Origin: Yoonia rosea
GTDB lineage: Bacteria > Pseudomonadota > Alphaproteobacteria > Rhodobacterales > Rhodobacteraceae
DNA length: 64,000 nt
Direction of reading: 5' to 3'
NCBI RefSeq assembly: GCF_900156505.1
Contig: NZ_FTPR01000001.1
Location: 1,736,001 to 1,800,000, forward strand
This document shows, one piece after another, positions 35,231 to 44,632 of the stretch. Every line of letters starts with the position of its first letter. Within the stretch, counting starts at the first letter, position 1. Below the pieces are notes generated by a model. It saw only the letters and a program-made list of their open reading frames with translations. It was not told the DNA's origin and did not search any database. The position numbers and the translations under genes are program-made.

Positions 35231-35392
35231 TCAGGGCACCACACGCTCAACAGCGCGCATCATTCCCAAGGCCTTGTCATAAACCAGCGTTAAGATCCGC
35301 CGCCCGCCGGCCTTGCCTGCGACCTGCGGGACAGTGCGCACCGCAAGAGCGGCCCCGGTACTTGCCAAAAATCCGCGTCTACTCATTTTCAT
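35231..35392 (-). CDS. Small Tat-signal protein (53 residues)
   Basis: MKMSRRGFLASTGAALAVRT is a textbook twin-arginine signal (SRRGFLAS), preceded at 8 nt by AAGGAG, which fixes the start at 35392. Only about 30 residues follow (VAGKAGGRRILTLVYDKALG, then MMRAVERVVP). Either it is a genuine small exported protein or the surviving front of a longer one. No function is recognisable. Divergent from the aminotransferase gene. Confidence 0.65.
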   Translation of the reverse strand: MKMSRRGFLASTGAALAVRTVPQVAGKAGGRRILTLVYDKALGMMRAVERVVP

Positions 35393-35469
35393 CGGGGTCA
35401 CTCCTTTTTGCGAACCATTCTCATATATGAACGCTTGCGCAGAATTCAAGCAAACGATTATCTGGCCCC

Positions 35470-36585
35470 ATGACAAAACCTGCCCTTACCCCCCTCGCAG
35501 AAAGCCTGCCGGCCTCGGTCCCATTCGTCGGACCCGAAGCGCAAGAGCGCCAGATGGGCCGCACTTTTACAGCGCGCCTTGGCGCAAATGAAAGCGCCTT
35601 TGGCCCCTCGCCCAAAGCCATCGCAGCCATGCAAAAAGCCGCAGGCGAGGCGTGGATGTATGGCGATCCCGAAAGCAATGACCTGCGCCATGCGCTGGCC
35701 GCACATCACGGGGTTCAGCCTGAAAACATCATGGTCGGCGAAGGCATTGATGCGCTCTTGGGGCTTCTGGTCCGGCTTTATGTTGGCGCAGGCGACGCCG
35801 TCGTCACCTCGGCAGGGGCCTATCCAACCTTCAATTACCATGTCGCGGGTTTCGGCGGGAGGCTGCACACGGTGCCTTACAACGGCGATCATGAAGATCC
35901 CGACGCGCTTATTGCCAAGGCAACCGAAGTATCGGCGAAACTGATCTACATTGCCAATCCCGACAATCCGATGGGCAGTTGGCACAGGGCAGAGGTAATC
36001 CAGCATATGATCGACCGCCTGCCCTCTGGCTGTCTGCTGGTTCTGGACGAAGCCTATATTGATCTTGCCCCTGACGGCACAGCACCTGCGATTGATCCGG
36101 ATGCGGCAAACGTCATCCGTATGCGCACCTTCTCAAAGGCGCATGGTATGGCCGGTGCGCGTGTCGGCTATGCGATTGGGTCGGCAGAGGTGATCAACGG
36201 CTTCAACAAAGTGCGCAACCATTTTGGCATGTGCCGGATCAGTCAGGAAGGCGCGTTGGCCGCATTGCAAGATACCGGTTGGCTCTCGCACGTCCGCCAA
36301 GAAGTTGCACAAGCCCGCGACAGAATTGGCGCGATTGCCCAAGCGCATGGTTTACATCCACTGCCCTCAGCCACCAATTTTGTCACGATTGATTGTGGTC
36401 ATGACGGCGATTTTGCCCGCGCCGTTTTGGCCGCTCTTGTTGCAGAGGGCATCTTTGTGCGGATGCCTTTTGTCCCCCCGCAGGACCGCTGCATCCGTGT
36501 CAGTTGTGGCACTGAAGCACAGCTCGATGCCTTTGCGCAGGCCCTCCCAAAGGCGCTGGCGCAAGCACACGAAAAATTAAGGTGA
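35470..36585 (+). CDS. PLP-dependent aminotransferase, histidinol-phosphate aminotransferase-like
   Basis: 371-residue fold-type I aminotransferase. Conserved parts: RLGANESAFGPSPKAI (substrate Asn), the cofactor loop AYPTFNYHVAGF, NPDNPMGSW, the Asp-Tyr pair DEAYIDLAP, and the Schiff-base Lys in RTFSKAHGMAGARVGYA. The C-terminal Arg is in IRVSCGT. HisC-like, but not placed with other his genes, so it may act on another amino acid (aromatic or phosphonate-type). Transcribed away from the small Tat-signal gene. Confidence 0.88.
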   Translation: MTKPALTPLAESLPASVPFVGPEAQERQMGRTFTARLGANESAFGPSPKAIAAMQKAAGEAWMYGDPESNDLRHALAAHHGVQPENIMVGEGIDALLGLLVRLYVGAGDAVVTSAGAYPTFNYHVAGFGGRLHTVPYNGDHEDPDALIAKATEVSAKLIYIANPDNPMGSWHRAEVIQHMIDRLPSGCLLVLDEAYIDLAPDGTAPAIDPDAANVIRMRTFSKAHGMAGARVGYAIGSAEVINGFNKVRNHFGMCRISQEGALAALQDTGWLSHVRQEVAQARDRIGAIAQAHGLHPLPSATNFVTIDCGHDGDFARAVLAALVAEGIFVRMPFVPPQDRCIRVSCGTEAQLDAFAQALPKALAQAHEKLR

Positions 36586-36633
36586 TTTTTATTTTGGGCT
36601 GATTATTCTTCCGCAATCACAGAAGGATAAATC

Positions 36634-36819
36634 ATGTCGCAACACCGCCCAATCCAAGCCGTCGAAGACTATACCGATGCGTTTCTGGGGACGCTTTGGG
36701 TTTTCTTGTTCATGGGCTTTTGGGTGATCGCGGCCGCCGTAGGTTACCTTTGGGTCGCCGCCACCGCCTACGCCCTTCTTCAGTTCGTCAAATGGATCGA
36801 CCGCATCAAAAACGGCTAG
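36634..36819 (+). CDS. Small membrane protein (61 residues)
   Basis: MSQHRPIQAVEDYTDAFLGT followed by one long or two short hydrophobic helices (LWVFLFMGFWVIAAAVGYLW, then VAATAYALLQFV) and a basic tail WIDRIKNG. An AGAAGGAT ribosome-binding site 6-8 nt before the ATG supports translation. It follows the aminotransferase by 48 nt on the same strand and ends with a 4-nt overlap with the convergent class V aminotransferase gene. Function unknown. Confidence 0.75.
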   Translation: MSQHRPIQAVEDYTDAFLGTLWVFLFMGFWVIAAAVGYLWVAATAYALLQFVKWIDRIKNG

Positions 36820-37994
36820 GCACGCGCCGCAATGGCCTGTGCGGCGGCAGACAAGGCACCTTGCCCGTGCGGAATATTCAAGGCGTTTAACCCGGCCTCA
36901 ATCGTGCCCAGCGCGCCCATGATCATATGGGCGTTCACATGACCCATGTGCCCCACCCGGAAATAGGCATCAGCCGGCGACCGCCCCAAACCGATCCCCA
37001 GCGTCAGACCACATTTATGTTCACACCAGTGGCGCAGCGCATCCCCGTGGGGCGCGCCGATACTGACAGATGTCACCGCATGTGAGCGATGTGCAGGGTC
37101 CGCGATATTCAGGTGCATCGGCCCCTCGGTCGCCCAATGGTCAAAAGCAGTCCAGATGACTTGCGCGAGCTTTTCATGCCGCGCGAAAACGTTGTCCAAA
37201 CCCTCAGCCTTGATCATGTCAAGCGCTGTGCGCAAACCATAGAGGTGGTGCGTCGGAGCCGTGCCATCGAAATACTGAAAGTAGAACTCGGGGTTCGTGC
37301 GCGGCCGCCAGTCCCAATAGGTTGTCACACGGTCACCACGCGCTGCATCGGCTTTGGCATTGAACCAGACAAAACTGATGCCTGCTGGCGTCATCAAACC
37401 TTTTTGGCACCCCGCGACCATGACATCCACGCCCCATGCGTCCATTTCAAACCGGTCACACCCTAAAGACGCGATACAATCTGCCATCAGCAGCGCCGGA
37501 TGCCCGACGCGATCCATGACATCCCGCAGGGACGCAATATCGTTTTTGACGCTGGTGGATGTGTCGACATGGACAGCAAGAACCGCCTTGATCCGGCCCT
37601 CTTTGTCCTTGGCCAAAACCTCTTCTACCTGTGCAAGGCCAATCGGTGATTGCGCGCCATAGTCGATGGTCTCGACCTTTGCGCCCAGCCCCGCCGCCAT
37701 TTCCCCCCAACCGATGCAAAACCGCCCTGTCGCCAGCACCAGCACGGTGTCGCCAGCCGAGATCGTATTGGCAAGGGCCGCTTCCCAAGCGGCGTGGCCG
37801 TTGCCGATGTAGATCGCCACATCGCTGTCTGTCATCGCAATCTCTTTGAGATCGGGCACGAGACTGGCGGTCAACTCATGCAATTCACCCTCATAGATAT
37901 TGGGCGAGGCGCGGTGCATTGCGCGCAGGACTTGATCAGGAATGACGGACGGACCGGGGATGGCCAGATAGGCACGGCCTTGGGATAGCGACAT
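36816..37994 (-). CDS. Class V aminotransferase (alanine/serine-glyoxylate aminotransferase family)
   Basis: 392-residue PLP enzyme. IPGPSVIPDQVLRAM is the family N-terminus, then YIGNGHAAWEAALAN, VHVDTSTSVKNDI, the cofactor Asp in LMADCIASLGCDRFEMD, the Schiff-base Lys in AGCQKGLMTPAGI, and HHLYGLRTALDMI. Members move amino groups from serine or alanine to glyoxylate, in the serine cycle or photorespiration-like salvage. No other glyoxylate genes are adjacent, so the substrate remains open. Confidence 0.9.
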   Translation of the reverse strand: MSLSQGRAYLAIPGPSVIPDQVLRAMHRASPNIYEGELHELTASLVPDLKEIAMTDSDVAIYIGNGHAAWEAALANTISAGDTVLVLATGRFCIGWGEMAAGLGAKVETIDYGAQSPIGLAQVEEVLAKDKEGRIKAVLAVHVDTSTSVKNDIASLRDVMDRVGHPALLMADCIASLGCDRFEMDAWGVDVMVAGCQKGLMTPAGISFVWFNAKADAARGDRVTTYWDWRPRTNPEFYFQYFDGTAPTHHLYGLRTALDMIKAEGLDNVFARHEKLAQVIWTAFDHWATEGPMHLNIADPAHRSHAVTSVSIGAPHGDALRHWCEHKCGLTLGIGLGRSPADAYFRVGHMGHVNAHMIMGALGTIEAGLNALNIPHGQGALSAAAQAIAARA

Positions 37995-38123
37995 GTTCGG
38001 GGGCTTTCTATATTTCTGGGCAGGACCTTAATACGGCGCAGTGCAACGTCAACCTTGCCTTGCTTGCTCTATAGCCCCATTTGCGCGTAGACGAGAGACA
38101 GCAGAGTTCGCAAAAGGCCCGTG

Positions 38124-39914
38124 ATGCCCCCTCCTACCCCAAAATCCGGCTCCGAAAAGCAGCAGTCTGCCACCAAACTTTTTCATTGGCTCTGGCGCGA
38201 TTATTTGCGCAAGCATAAATGGCTTCTGGCCGCGGCCGTTGCGTTGATGATGATCGAAGGGTCAATGCTGGCACTGATCAGCCGCATGATCCAACCGATG
38301 TTTGACGATGTCTTCGCCCAAGGCGACCGGAACGCGCTCTACTTTGTCGGCTTCGGGATCATGACGATCTTTTTCGTTCGCGCGCTCACATCCTCCTGCC
38401 AGCGCATCTTGTTGCAATGGATCAAAGAACTCGCGTCGGCTGCCATGCGCAAACACCTGCTGCGGCACATGATGTCACTCGACAGCGGCTTTTTTCAAAT
38501 TCACCCGCCCGGGCAATTGATCGAACGCGTGCAAGGCGACGTATCTGTCATCAACTCGGTCTGGAGCAGTTTGCTGACGGCCGTCGCGCGCGATCTGGTG
38601 TCACTGATCGGTTTGCTTGCTGTCGCGATCTGGATCGACTGGAAATGGACCTTGATTGCCATCGTCGGCATCCCGCTTTTGATCCTGCCATCCATTCTTG
38701 TGCAGGCCTATATTCGTCGCCGTTCACGCAGTGCACGCGAAATTGCAGGCAATGTCTCGACCCGCCTCGATGAGGTGTTTCATGGCATCAACCCGATCAA
38801 GCTCAATGCCCTCGAAACCTATCAGGCGAAACGGTATGACGCGCTGATCCAGAAGGGTGTTACGGCAAGGATGCGCACGACAGCGGGCCAAGCGGCGGTG
38901 CCTGCCTTGATTGATATCATGACAGGGATCGGGTTTCTGGCCGTCCTGCTTTATGGCGGGTCCGAGATTATCGACGGCGAAAAGACCAACGGTGAATTCA
39001 TGGCGTTCTTTACGGCCATGTCGCTTGCTTTCGATCCGTTGCGCCGCCTTGGCCTCATGAGCGGGCAATGGCAGATGGCTGCTGCGAGTGTCGAGCGTCT
39101 GCAATACGTGCTGAACTTGCAGCCGACGATCCTGTCACCGGCCCAAGCCAAAACGGTTCCACACAGCGCCCCGGCGGTCGCTTTGGACAATGTATCCATG
39201 AACTATGGCGATCTGCCTGTCTTGCGCGGGGCCAGCTTTACCGCTGAAGCGGGCAAAACCACCGCACTTGTCGGCGCATCGGGGGCCGGCAAAAGCACCG
39301 TCTTTAATGTACTGACCCGTCTGGTCGAACCACGCGAGGGGGCCGCGATGGTCGCGGGCATTCCGATCGGCGACTATGATCTGGCCGACCTGCGTAGCCT
39401 GTTCTCTGTCGTCACCCAAGATGCCGCCCTTTTTGACGAAACCCTGCGCGATAACATCCTGCTCGGCCGCGAAGGCGTGGACGAGGCGCATTTGAAATCT
39501 GTTCTTGATGCAGCCCACGTCAGTGACTTCCTGCCGTCCTTGCCCAACGGCCTCGATAGCCCCGCCGGACCACGCGGATCAAATCTTTCGGGTGGTCAAC
39601 GGCAGCGTGTGGCCATTGCGCGCGCGCTCTTGCGTGACACGCCCATCCTGCTGCTGGACGAGGCGACAAGCGCGCTGGATACAAAATCCGAAGCAATCGT
39701 GCAGCAAGCGCTTGAAAGGCTTTCGACGGGGCGAACAACCCTGGTCATCGCGCATAGGCTCTCGACGATCCGCAACGCGGATTCAATCGTGGTCATGGAC
39801 CACGGCCGCGTTGTTGATCAGGGCGACCACGAAACGCTTTTGGCACGAGGCGGCATTTACGCAGACCTGCACCGCCTTCAATTTTCGCAAGAGGAGAGCA
39901 CAGAAGATGTCTGA
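38124..39914 (+). CDS. ABC exporter, MsbA/lipid-type (fused permease-ATPase)
   Basis: 596 residues. Six membrane helices in residues 25-320, then an ATPase with Walker A LVGASGAGKST, Q-loop SVVTQDAALFDET, signature NLSGGQRQRVAIA and Walker B ILLLDEATSALD. The half-transporter works as a homodimer. Resembles MsbA-like lipid or drug exporters; the substrate cannot be named. The ATG at 38124 is 6 nt after AAAAGG; a GTG directly before it is less likely. The stop overlaps the ygfZ start by 8 nt, an odd but tight coupling. Confidence 0.92.
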   Translation: MPPPTPKSGSEKQQSATKLFHWLWRDYLRKHKWLLAAAVALMMIEGSMLALISRMIQPMFDDVFAQGDRNALYFVGFGIMTIFFVRALTSSCQRILLQWIKELASAAMRKHLLRHMMSLDSGFFQIHPPGQLIERVQGDVSVINSVWSSLLTAVARDLVSLIGLLAVAIWIDWKWTLIAIVGIPLLILPSILVQAYIRRRSRSAREIAGNVSTRLDEVFHGINPIKLNALETYQAKRYDALIQKGVTARMRTTAGQAAVPALIDIMTGIGFLAVLLYGGSEIIDGEKTNGEFMAFFTAMSLAFDPLRRLGLMSGQWQMAAASVERLQYVLNLQPTILSPAQAKTVPHSAPAVALDNVSMNYGDLPVLRGASFTAEAGKTTALVGASGAGKSTVFNVLTRLVEPREGAAMVAGIPIGDYDLADLRSLFSVVTQDAALFDETLRDNILLGREGVDEAHLKSVLDAAHVSDFLPSLPNGLDSPAGPRGSNLSGGQRQRVAIARALLRDTPILLLDEATSALDTKSEAIVQQALERLSTGRTTLVIAHRLSTIRNADSIVVMDHGRVVDQGDHETLLARGGIYADLHRLQFSQEESTEDV

Positions 39915-40641
39915 CCGGACCGTCCTTTCGATTGGTGGCGATGATCGCGTTTCTTTTTTGCAAGGTTTGGTGACGAACGATGTGAAACGTGCCGATGGTG
40001 CCATTATCTACACGGCACTGCTCACACCGCAGGGTAAATTCATTGCCGATTTTTTTGTGATCGGACAGCAGGACCGCCTGCTGATTGATGTTGCCACATC
40101 CCACGCGCAGAAACTCGGTCAGCGGCTTATGATGTACCGGTTGCGCGCGGCGGTGACGGTTGAGCAGACTGATCTGGTTGTGTCACGCGGCACGGGCACC
40201 GCACCCGAGGGCGCTTATACCGACCCACGCCATGACGCACTTGGGTGGCGCGCCTATGGCGATACAGATATCAGCGACGAAACCGATTGGAACGCGCTCC
40301 GCGTCGCAAACATGATCCCCGAGACCGGCATCGAACTCGACGATGAGACCTATGTCCTGGAAGCTGGCTTTGAGCGTCTGCACGGCGTGGACTTCAAAAA
40401 AGGCTGTTTTGTCGGGCAGGAAATTGTTGCGCGGATGAAACACAAAACGACGCTGAAGAAGGGTTTGGCGCTCGTTTCTGTCACCGGCAAAGCCGCCCCG
40501 GGTGATCCGATCACGTCTGACGGAAAACCGGTGGGTACATTGCATACGATTGATGGCGATAAGGCGATCGCATTTCTGCGCTTTGACCGGGCCGAAGGCC
40601 TGATGCAGGCAGGCGAGGCAACCCTCACCCGCCTGAAGTAG
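39907..40641 (+). CDS. ygfZ: Folate-binding protein YgfZ (Fe-S cluster repair/assembly)
   Basis: 244 residues from MSDRTVLSIGGDDRVSFLQG. The GcvT-like fold is shown by LQGLVTNDVKRADGAI and TPQGKFIADFFV. The diagnostic YgfZ motif KGCFVGQEIVARMKHKT with its essential Cys is near residue 163. It uses tetrahydrofolate in maintaining certain iron-sulfur enzymes (MiaB, for example). The start lies inside the last codons of the ABC exporter gene. The end is 2 nt from the convergent efp stop. Confidence 0.94.
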   Translation: MSDRTVLSIGGDDRVSFLQGLVTNDVKRADGAIIYTALLTPQGKFIADFFVIGQQDRLLIDVATSHAQKLGQRLMMYRLRAAVTVEQTDLVVSRGTGTAPEGAYTDPRHDALGWRAYGDTDISDETDWNALRVANMIPETGIELDDETYVLEAGFERLHGVDFKKGCFVGQEIVARMKHKTTLKKGLALVSVTGKAAPGDPITSDGKPVGTLHTIDGDKAIAFLRFDRAEGLMQAGEATLTRLK

Positions 40642-40643
40642 TT

Positions 40644-41207
40644 TTAGGCGCGTTCGGCGTATTCGAACGTTTCAGTGTTCACCACGATATCTTCGTCCTG
40701 ACCGACGAAAGGCGGGATCATGACGCGCACACCATTGTCGAGGACCGCAGGCTTGAAGCTGTTGGCGGCTGTCTGGCCCTTCACGACAGGCTCGGTCTCA
40801 ACGACTTTGCAGACAACTTTCTGTGGCAGGCTGACGTTCAGCGCCTCTTCGCCATAGTATTCGATCTTGACCATCATACCGTCCTGCAAGAACGGGCGGC
40901 GGTCGCCCAGGATATCGGATGGTAATGCAATTTGTTCATAGGTGTCGCTGTCCATAAATGTCAGCATATCGCCTTCTTCAAACAGGAACTGCTGGTCCTT
41001 CTGGTCCAAGCGTACACGTTCGACCTTGTCGGCGGACCGGAAACGTTCGTTCAGCTTGCGCCCGTCGCGCAGGTTCTTCAGTTCTACCTGTGCAAAGGCA
41101 CCGCCCTTGCCGGGCTTGACGTGATCTACTTTTACAGCGCCCCAGAGACCGCCCTCGTGTTCAAGGACATTGCCGGGACGAATTTCATTACCGTTGATTT
41201 TAGGCAT
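40644..41207 (-). CDS. efp: Translation elongation factor P
   Basis: 187 residues, the exact family length. The modified-residue loop is [12 protein letters not shown], with the candidate Lys near residue 34, followed by the KOW-like N-domain and two OB domains ending [10 protein letters not shown]. Relieves ribosome stalling at polyproline. The gene is divergent from the DUF6280 gene with a 222-nt control region between them. Confidence 0.97.
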   Translation of the reverse strand: MPKINGNEIRPGNVLEHEGGLWGAVKVDHVKPGKGGAFAQVELKNLRDGRKLNERFRSADKVERVRLDQKDQQFLFEEGDMLTFMDSDTYEQIALPSDILGDRRPFLQDGMMVKIEYYGEEALNVSLPQKVVCKVVETEPVVKGQTAANSFKPAVLDNGVRVMIPPFVGQDEDIVVNTETFEYAERA

Positions 41208-41429
41208 GGGTCTAGGGCTCTTTAGATTGTTAACAAAGGTTGAAAGGTGTCAGCCACAGCCTATATCCAGCCTGTGGGGACCTGGCAAGTTGATCCAAAC
41301 GTGTTCTCTTTTTGGGGCGCAAGCCATGCACTTATTGCATACCTGCCATTCCAAAAGAGAACCCCCGAATCGGATCAAAACGGGCATAAGGGCCCCTACG
41401 CGGGAACTACAAGAGCAAAAAAAGGAAAT

Positions 41430-41756
41430 ATGATGAGAGATTTCGTCGACGGTACAGCCTTTAATAACGAACAAGGTAACCGTGCCCGCAAACTCTTTGC
41501 TGCCGTGGTACTGGCAGCTCTCGACGATGCTATTGCAGATGACAAGAAATATGGAAATGGTCCAGAGCAGATTGCACGCTGGGCGCGGTCACGTGATGGC
41601 CGTGAAGTATTGTCATGTGCGGGGATCGACCCGAACGAGCGGGTTGTAAGCGGTTTGATGGAATTCGTGGGTAAAGGTGTGCGGACATCCGTGGCACTGT
41701 CACGCGAAGAAAGCGAACGCCGCAATGCAGCCGAGCAAGAGGCACGTGCTGCCTAG
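41430..41756 (+). CDS. DUF6280 family protein
   Basis: 108 residues from MMRDFVDGTAFNNEQGNRAR, 5 nt after AAAGGAA. All-helical, no signal or membrane segment. ARKLFAAVVLAALDDAIADD and a C-terminal charged tail (REESERRNAAEQEARAA) are typical of a conserved Rhodobacteraceae family of unknown function. A strong intrinsic terminator follows, so it is probably monocistronic. Longer starts upstream to 41247 read through likely promoter sequence and are rejected. Confidence 0.82.
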   Translation: MMRDFVDGTAFNNEQGNRARKLFAAVVLAALDDAIADDKKYGNGPEQIARWARSRDGREVLSCAGIDPNERVVSGLMEFVGKGVRTSVALSREESERRNAAEQEARAA

Positions 41757-41784
41757 GTTTAGAGCAGCAGTTTTGCGTTAAAGA

Positions 41785-41809
41785 CGCGGCCCAATGGGCC
41801 GCGTTTTTT
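41785..41809 (+). terminator. Strong intrinsic terminator of the DUF6280 gene
   Basis: Perfect 8-bp stem (CGCGGCCC and complement) with an AAT loop, immediately followed by TTTTTT. It sits 29 nt after the stop and just before the end of the convergent YdjM-like gene. Confidence 0.92.
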
Positions 41810-41812
41810 GTT

Positions 41813-42391
41813 TCACGGCCCTGCAAACATGATCGCGAAGAGAACAAAGGGGGCGAATTCACTCAGCCCCAGCAACGCAATCAACCCGCGCATCCAAGGG
41901 CCCCGATAGCGTCGCCAAAGAATACCGCAACACAACAGCGACAAGGCCACCTCGACCGCACCGGCGATATTGCCGTAGTGCTGTGGATCCCAATAGCTGA
42001 CGGGACTCTGAAAGACCCAATTGCTCACGGGCCAGAAATGCGCGCGCGCGTCATCGTTGTGCAGCAAAAAATCAAACCCGAGATGCAGCAGCGCAGCGCC
42101 ACAGAGCGCGATCAACACCGGTGCGCGGTAGAGCCCCGCAAGCGCGAGTGCGATCCCCCAGATGATAAAGGAATTGTCGATCCGAAAGATGCTTTGCCAC
42201 GCGGCCGAATAGTAAAGCTGGCCAAAAACGATATCGGGCGACGTACCCAAAAGCAGCAGGTGCCAACCCGCCAGCACGTAAAGCGACAGGTCAGGGATCA
42301 AGGCGCCAGCAAAAGCCGCCCCTGTGATTGCAGGCCGCCCTGCCTTGCCAAAGGCGGTTAGTCCGAAAATCAGATGCGCTGGTGTGTTCAT
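41813..42391 (-). CDS. YdjM-like membrane-bound hydrolase family protein
   Basis: 192 residues from [19 protein letters not shown] His at residue 6 and Asp in [15 protein letters not shown] recall the metal-binding pattern of the inner-membrane YdjM/LexA-controlled hydrolase family. About five membrane helices, with a loop [20 protein letters not shown] whose His/Asp residues may complete a metal site. Divergent from cobQ with 52 nt between starts. The longer reading to 42736 is antisense to cobQ and rejected. Activity not established. Confidence 0.75.
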   Translation of the reverse strand: MNTPAHLIFGLTAFGKAGRPAITGAAFAGALIPDLSLYVLAGWHLLLLGTSPDIVFGQLYYSAAWQSIFRIDNSFIIWGIALALAGLYRAPVLIALCGAALLHLGFDFLLHNDDARAHFWPVSNWVFQSPVSYWDPQHYGNIAGAVEVALSLLCCGILWRRYRGPWMRGLIALLGLSEFAPFVLFAIMFAGP

Positions 42392-42443
42392 GCTCTTTCC
42401 CCGCGCCCCTTGCGCCCCTATGAAGTTAGCTAAAGGAGCACCG

Positions 42444-43889
42444 ATGACCAGAGCGATCATGATCCAGGGGGCTGGCTCGAACGTGGGCAAATCCATGCTT
42501 GTGGCGGGCATTGCGCGGGCCTGTGTCAAACGCGGCATATCTGTCGCCCCATTCAAACCGCAGAATATGTCCAACAACGCAGCCGTCACCGCAGATGGCG
42601 GCGAGATCGGGCGCGCGCAGGCGTTGCAGGCCTTGGCCTGCGGGCTGGAACCGATGGTTGATATGAACCCGGTGCTTTTGAAACCCGAAACCGATATCGG
42701 CGCGCAGGTGATCGTGCAAGGCAAGCGCTTTGCCACGATGAAAGCACGCGACTATGGCAAGCAAAAAGCGAAACTGCTACCGCCTGTGTTGGAGAGTTTC
42801 CAACGGATTGGCTTGGGCCGTGATCTGGTCATTGTCGAGGGCGCGGGCAGCCCCGCCGAAGTGAACCTGCGCGCGGGCGATATCGCCAACATGGGCTTTG
42901 CCTGTGCTGCCAATGTGCCTGTCGTGCTGGTAGGCGACATTGATCGAGGCGGCGTGATTGCACAACTCGTCGGCACCCATGCGATCCTGCCACCAGAGGA
43001 CCTCGCCCTCATCAAAGGTTTTGCCATCAACAAATTCCGCGGTGATCCGACGCTCTTTGCCGCAGGCATGGATATCATCGCCGAACGCACGGACTGGGCC
43101 CGGCTGGGGATCGTACCTTGGTTCGCAGATGCGTGGAAACTGCCTGCCGAAGACGTGATGGACATTGCCAGCCGCAAGGGCGGTGCGATCAAAATTGCCG
43201 TACCCCGCCTGAACCGTATCGCGAATTTTGATGACCTTGACCCGCTGACCGCGACGCCTGATGTGACCGTCGAGATCATCGAGGCAGGCCGCCCGCTTCC
43301 CGGTGATGCAGATCTTGTCATCATTCCTGGGTCCAAATCCACGATTGCCGATCTCGCGCATTTCCGCGCGCAAGGGTGGGACATTGACCTGCGGGCGCAT
43401 GTGCGGCGCGGCGGCCATGTCTTGGGCATCTGTGGCGGCTATCAGATGCTGGGCAAAGAGATCATCGACGACGACGGGATCGAAGGTGCGCCTGCGCGGG
43501 TCAAAGGACTGGGCCTTTTAGATGTCCGCACAGTCATGGCCCCGCAAAAGCGGCTGGCACTGTCAAACGCGTCCTATCTGCCCAGTGGGGACAAGGTGAG
43601 CGGCTATGAGATCCACATCGGCCAGACGGACGGCCCTGACTGCGCACGCGCATGGCTGTCACTGGATGGGCGCGGTGAAGGGGCGGCATCCCCTGACGGG
43701 CGGGTGATGGGCTGCTATCTGCACGGGTTGTTCGCGGCTGATGCATTCCGCGCGGCATTCCTGGCCGATATCGGGAAACCCGTCACGCATCATGATTATG
43801 CGCAAAGCGTGACCGACACGCTTGATGCGCTGGCCGACCATCTTGAAACCCACATGGATATCAACGCGCTACTCGACTTGGCGCATTAG
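42444..43889 (+). CDS. cobQ: Cobyric acid synthase (adenosylcobyrinic acid a,c-diamide amidase)
   Basis: Glutamine- and ATP-dependent amidation of four side chains of the corrin ring in cobalamin biosynthesis. 481 residues from [20 protein letters not shown], after TAAAGGAG. The N-terminal dethiobiotin-synthetase-like ATPase carries the P-loop GAGSNVGKS and [18 protein letters not shown]. The C-terminal class I-type amidotransferase has its Cys in [15 protein letters not shown] and His in GCYLHGLF. No other cob genes are in the window. It ends in a 4-nt overlap with the convergent gene. Confidence 0.95.
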   Translation: MTRAIMIQGAGSNVGKSMLVAGIARACVKRGISVAPFKPQNMSNNAAVTADGGEIGRAQALQALACGLEPMVDMNPVLLKPETDIGAQVIVQGKRFATMKARDYGKQKAKLLPPVLESFQRIGLGRDLVIVEGAGSPAEVNLRAGDIANMGFACAANVPVVLVGDIDRGGVIAQLVGTHAILPPEDLALIKGFAINKFRGDPTLFAAGMDIIAERTDWARLGIVPWFADAWKLPAEDVMDIASRKGGAIKIAVPRLNRIANFDDLDPLTATPDVTVEIIEAGRPLPGDADLVIIPGSKSTIADLAHFRAQGWDIDLRAHVRRGGHVLGICGGYQMLGKEIIDDDGIEGAPARVKGLGLLDVRTVMAPQKRLALSNASYLPSGDKVSGYEIHIGQTDGPDCARAWLSLDGRGEGAASPDGRVMGCYLHGLFAADAFRAAFLADIGKPVTHHDYAQSVTDTLDALADHLETHMDINALLDLAH

Positions 43890-44554
43890 CCTTGGTCCAT
43901 TTCACGGCTGGTCAGTACGCGGTTAATCTCGCGACGGACCAGCTTGCGCACATTGCGGGTGATCCGTTCACCAAGCTCTCCGCCCAGTTCCTCATGGACA
44001 ATTTCGGCCACAAGGCGACGCAGCGCCTTATCATCAAGGCCGGACAACACAGAGGCAACCACCGCATCTTTTGTCGCTTCAACTGCGGCTTCCGAAGTCA
44101 TTGCCGGCTGCGAAGACTGTGGCGCAACCGCATCAGTTTGCCGTTCTGAATGTACAAAAGGCGGCTCTGGATCGGTCACTTGCAACGAATCATTCTGAGG
44201 CTTCTGGAAGGCGCTGGCCGCCCATGCCGCCTTGGCAAAGCATTCGCCCTCGTCGGCCTCCCAGTCATCGAACTGGGCCGTGACTGCGGCCTCCAGTTCT
44301 GCAATCGTGGCTTCCAGACCCGCCTTGTCATAGGTCTTGACCGGCGGCAGGTTCCTGACCCCCACGTGCGATGTTGCACCATTCCGGGCCGCATTTGTTG
44401 GGCTTTCCGGCAGATTGCCACCATCAACCCGCAGGTCTGGCGTTAGGATAAGACGGTCCAACAGGATGCGTGAGCGCGACCGTTGCGGCTCTTTATGCGA
44501 GACGAAATCACGCACTGACGATACGAGGTCATCAATGTCTTCATCATGCGCCAT
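43886..44554 (-). CDS. Hypothetical acidic protein with PopZ-like C-terminus
   Basis: 222 residues from [20 protein letters not shown] (MSRMA, three codons earlier, is an alternative start). Acidic, Pro/Ser-rich, low-complexity middle. The C-terminal helical segment [20 protein letters not shown] followed by [14 protein letters not shown] recalls the oligomerisation helices of PopZ (DUF2497). In alphaproteobacteria the order pcm-tolC-DUF2497 is common, and here this gene is directly downstream of pcm and tolC. Identity as a polar-organising protein is an inference; the similarity is limited to a pattern of charged and hydrophobic residues. Confidence 0.6.
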   Translation of the reverse strand: MAHDEDIDDLVSSVRDFVSHKEPQRSRSRILLDRLILTPDLRVDGGNLPESPTNAARNGATSHVGVRNLPPVKTYDKAGLEATIAELEAAVTAQFDDWEADEGECFAKAAWAASAFQKPQNDSLQVTDPEPPFVHSERQTDAVAPQSSQPAMTSEAAVEATKDAVVASVLSGLDDKALRRLVAEIVHEELGGELGERITRNVRKLVRREINRVLTSREMDQG

Positions 44555-44632
44555 TCTTGACATCCAGCTCATCCCAAACTTGCCCCGATTTCAGGATTTT
44601 AGCGAAGGCAGATGCCCCTAACAACTCTGTGA

